From Sphingobacterium sp. BN32 (GTDB taxonomy: Bacteria; Bacteroidota; Bacteroidia; Sphingobacteriales; Sphingobacteriaceae): 64,000 nt of DNA. Every line of letters begins with the position of its first letter. Position 1 is the first letter of the stretch. Both the position numbers and the translations under genes were made by a program. The notes under the pieces were generated by a model, which worked only from the letters and a program-made list of their open reading frames with translations, had not been told where the DNA came from and made no database searches. The DNA lies in assembly GCF_030503615.1 (NCBI RefSeq), contig NZ_CP129963.1, positions 3,906,001 through 3,970,000 on the forward strand. Reading direction: 5' to 3'. This document shows positions 61,673-64,000 of the stretch, one piece after another.

Positions 61673-62675
61673 TGTCGGCACGTTATTTATGACGCGTAAC
61701 ATCTGGCGCGGTTCAGATTCAGATCCACGTACAAAAGCGCCTATCTTTACTCTAGTGAGCAAAGAAATCCGCACGGCCATCCGGAGCTGGAAGTTTATTA
61801 TATTAGTCGCACTGATCACACTGATTTTTATAGGTTCAACCTATGTATCGCTGTTAGCGATCGCAAAATTTAGGGAGGCGACAAGCAACGAAAACTTCCA
61901 CCTATATCTTAAGCTATTCACCGCCAGCGAACAGTCGATCCCCCCTTTTTATGTATTTCTTAATTTCTTAGCACCACTGCTTGGCATTGCTTTAGGTTTC
62001 GATGCAATCAATGCAGAGCGCAACAACGGAACCTTGATACCTTTACTCTCTCAACCGATCTATCGTGACAATGTACTACTGAGCAAATTTGGACCGTTAA
62101 GCGTAATTACTGTGCTATTCCTTTCGATTACCTTATTGATGTTAGGGACCGTGATGCTACTGACCGGTGTTGCGGTCAGCCCTGCGGAATTCATTCGTAT
62201 CCTACTCTTCGTGTTGGTAAGTATAGTGTATGTTGGGTTTTGGTTAAGCCTGTCCATCTTATGCTCCATTATTTTTTCCCAACCATCTACCTCAGCAATG
62301 GCAGGGATTGGATTTTGGTTGTTTTTTTCGGTATTCTACCCGATGCTGGTCAGTTTGCTGATGAGCTTTCTAGTTGGCAATCCGGCTAATTTTTCCGAGC
62401 AGCAGTATTTCCATTATGCAGATATCGCATTAAACTTATCGAGGATCTCTCCGAGTCAGCTCTATAATGATGCTACAGCAGCCCTGTTAACTCCCTCCAT
62501 CAGAAGTCTAGGGCCAATGAGCCTACAGCAAAGTTTCGGCGCCTTGCCCACGGATCTCACAATCGGCAATTCGCTAGCGGTCATCTTTCCACAGCTCAGC
62601 GGGCTAATGGCGAGCACAGTCGTCTTATTCGCAGGATGCTACTTCTTATTTATGCGCAAAGAGGTCCGAGTTTAG
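61638..62675 (+). CDS. ABC-2-type transporter permease
   Basis: The product has 345 residues from the ATG at 61638 (a TTG two codons earlier is possible). A cytoplasmic N-terminus of about 50 residues, one helix at about 55-75, then further helices in clusters, including FLNFLAPLLGIALGFDAINAERNNGTLIPLLSQPIYR, the coupling region of the NosY/ABC-2 family. An extracellular loop (about 235-310) precedes the last helix. It forms one exporter with the ATPase and probably the NEW3 protein. Confidence 0.88.
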   Translation: MKKAEQKAPLFDVGTLFMTRNIWRGSDSDPRTKAPIFTLVSKEIRTAIRSWKFIILVALITLIFIGSTYVSLLAIAKFREATSNENFHLYLKLFTASEQSIPPFYVFLNFLAPLLGIALGFDAINAERNNGTLIPLLSQPIYRDNVLLSKFGPLSVITVLFLSITLLMLGTVMLLTGVAVSPAEFIRILLFVLVSIVYVGFWLSLSILCSIIFSQPSTSAMAGIGFWLFFSVFYPMLVSLLMSFLVGNPANFSEQQYFHYADIALNLSRISPSQLYNDATAALLTPSIRSLGPMSLQQSFGALPTDLTIGNSLAVIFPQLSGLMASTVVLFAGCYFLFMRKEVRV

Positions 62676-62706
62676 CCTTGCGGCATAAGATTTGTCGCTA
62701 AGAGAA

Positions 62707-62743
62707 ATCAGAAAGGTAGCCAAAAGTTGGCTACCTTTCTGAT
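62707..62743 (+). terminator. Terminator of the NEW3-ABC operon
   Basis: ATCAGAAAGGTAGCCAA and its exact complement TTGGCTACCTTTCTGAT enclose a three-base loop (17-bp stem), 32 bases after the permease stop. Confidence 0.8.
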
Positions 62744-62795
62744 CGCATACAACCAATGATTTCTCGACAGTTCACTCCAGATTCACTCATAAGGA

Positions 62796-62954
62796 TCACC
62801 TAATTAACTTAATGAGTTTTTTTAAATCTGTAGGATATTCCTTTAGCGTCTCTAGAATGAAGTCTTCTGCTTTTTCTTGAGAGTAGTTCTCTTTTAGGTA
62901 TTGCGCATGTTTCAGAATAAACGCGTTCAAGTTTAATTTCTTTGAGTGGTGCAT
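62796..62954 (-). CDS. Possible small helical protein of 52 residues
   Basis: An ATG at 62954 opens a frame of 52 codons ending in TGA at 62796. The product starts MHHSKKLNLNAFILKHAQYL and continues with a helix containing SQEKAEDFILETLKEYPTDL. It looks like a real cytoplasmic helical protein, with good amphipathic character. There is no convincing ribosome-binding site, which is common in Bacteroidota. No family recognised. Confidence 0.4.
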   Translation of the reverse strand: MHHSKKLNLNAFILKHAQYLKENYSQEKAEDFILETLKEYPTDLKKLIKLIR

Positions 62955-63836
62955 GTGAATTTTAAAGAAAAACAATTCAAAACGTTAATCGTGCATTTTC
63001 TTTGAAAATCTAGTAGTTATACGTTCAGGCCCGAATTAATCTCAAGCGTTCAAGTAGAACTCCATGGAAAATATGCTTAAGGTATCGTACCGTTAAAGTA
63101 GTGAACAAGTTTTAATGAACCTTCTCAACACCTCTAATGCTGAAATGTGATTGAGGAGAAACTATTTAACTCTTCCATTCGCTTTTGGAGCATGTGCAAA
63201 TTGTCTTTTGTCTATCGACTAAAAGCGAAAATAAACTTCTCCATTTGCACACTCTTATTAAGTTTAACTTAAGAACCTAACGTTCAGGAATCGCGTTTTA
63301 GCCGCCATGCATATTCCCTATCTTTAGCTTAATTTGATCAATAACCCTAGATTCCAAAACAATTGCAAAAACCATTGTTATTCGAATTCATCCCCATATC
63401 CATATTTCCCTTGGGAAGTTTGAAATGTAATATTTCAATTTACATCAACAATCAAATATGATTTAAAAACATTGTACTAATTCGACAAAGAACCCGCTAC
63501 CAACGGCGGAATAGATCCGTTCAATGCAGTGTGCGATAATCAGTAGAAAAAAAACTTCAATTCGCTCAATTATGTGCAATTACACTGTTCAGTACACCCA
63601 TGTATGGTTGAACGAAAAAAAAGGGATATGAAGAATAATAATTAGGCGACAGTTTTCCCAACCTGTCGTCGTTTTGTTTTCATAGTTTGCACCAAACTAC
63701 TTTTTCTGCCTTAGCTTAATTAAGTAGTTCGTGAATGTAATCTAATCGCCTAGCAACCCAAATGCAGTACAAATTATGAAAAACGTGTTCATATTTCAAC
63801 TATACTAATTATTTTGGGATTTATATTCAACAGGTT
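62955..63836. other. Long gene-free region
   Basis: This 880-base stretch has no supportable gene on either strand. The only structure is a terminator-like hairpin at 63645-63670 (GGCGACAG / CTGTCGTC with one G-T pair, ten-base loop) followed by GTTTTGTTTT, with no gene in front of it. Confidence 0.6.
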
Positions 63837-64000
63837 ATGAATCGAACAAACAAAGCCGCTTTAAAACTTCTTGGGAAAGCAAAAGAAGATTTTCATAAAT
63901 GGGCAATCGAAGAGTTCGGCAATGATCTGTATGATTTAGATTATTGGCACTATAGTGATAAGTTAAAGTACTATTCCAAGTTTTTTAAAACGCCAATTGA
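63837..64000 (+). CDS. Hypothetical protein, 5' part (cut by window end)
   Basis: An ATG at 63837 opens a frame that stays open to the window edge (54 codons). It reads MNRTNKAALKLLGKAKEDFH, then KWAIEEFGNDLYDLDYWHYSDK. The composition is protein-like, with a Trp/Tyr-rich acidic segment. No family recognised from this part. Confidence 0.55.
   Translation, partial: MNRTNKAALKLLGKAKEDFHKWAIEEFGNDLYDLDYWHYSDKLKYYSKFFKTPI

Overview
The window looks like chromosomal DNA from a Bacteroidota bacterium, most likely the family Sphingobacteriaceae (Sphingobacterium or a close relative). The evidence is two SusC/SusD outer-membrane pairs, one controlled by a FecI-type sigma factor and FecR anti-sigma factor; Bacteroidota-type promoters (TTG about 19 nt upstream of TAnnTTTG); many lipoproteins with a Ser-Cys lipobox; a long-form GAPDH; and a DUF6428-containing arsenic operon. 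No rRNA, tRNA or CRISPR array was seen.

Layout. 1-3210 (minus) is a four-gene tripartite efflux operon: ATPase, HlyD-type adaptor, FtsX-type permease and TolC (cut by the window edge). 3448-8157 is a SusC/SusD pair. 8218-11997 (minus) holds a GNAT acetyltransferase, a WG-repeat-like secreted protein, an HTH regulator and a PagL-like outer-membrane protein. 12166-16170 (minus) is a periplasmic cluster of an enolase-superfamily enzyme, a cupredoxin and a beta-propeller lipoprotein. 16411-17357 is a RES/Xre toxin-antitoxin pair. 17409-20700 contains an OmpA-like protein with no signal peptide, an FAD-Rieske oxidoreductase and two decayed genes. 20976-27239 is mostly housekeeping: hemW, gap, waaA, a UDP-glucuronate decarboxylase-like gene and galE. 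27580-38399 holds DUF983, an AraC regulator, a phosphoesterase/outer-membrane pair, mfd, an M14 peptidase and a Cys/Met-metabolism PLP enzyme.

38552-46729 is a complete regulated uptake locus: ECF sigma, FecR, SusC with an N-terminal STN signalling domain, SusD and an endonuclease/exonuclease/phosphatase-family enzyme. It is followed on the opposite strand by a Leloir operon, galT-galK-galM-Na+/sugar symporter (52271 to 47216); galE lies apart at 26214. 53109-55491 encodes a GMC oxidoreductase with its gluconate-2-dehydrogenase subunit-3-like partner.

55600-59560 looks acquired: an IS110-family element whose transposase is split by a -1 frame change, followed by the minus-strand operon arsR-DUF6428-arsC-acr3, with near-palindromic operator-like sites in front of arsR and again inside the operon. 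59816-62675 is a NEW3-domain protein with an ABC-2 exporter pair. The right end is gene-poor, with a possible 52-residue protein and a gene that runs off the window.

The points most worth a second look are the structured non-coding segment upstream of the IS110 transposase (a bridge-RNA candidate), the twin ars operators, a compound intergenic repeat that supplies the stop codons of two unrelated genes, a long leader with a 28-bp palindrome before hemW, and the cluster of decaying genes at 17.4-20.7 kb.
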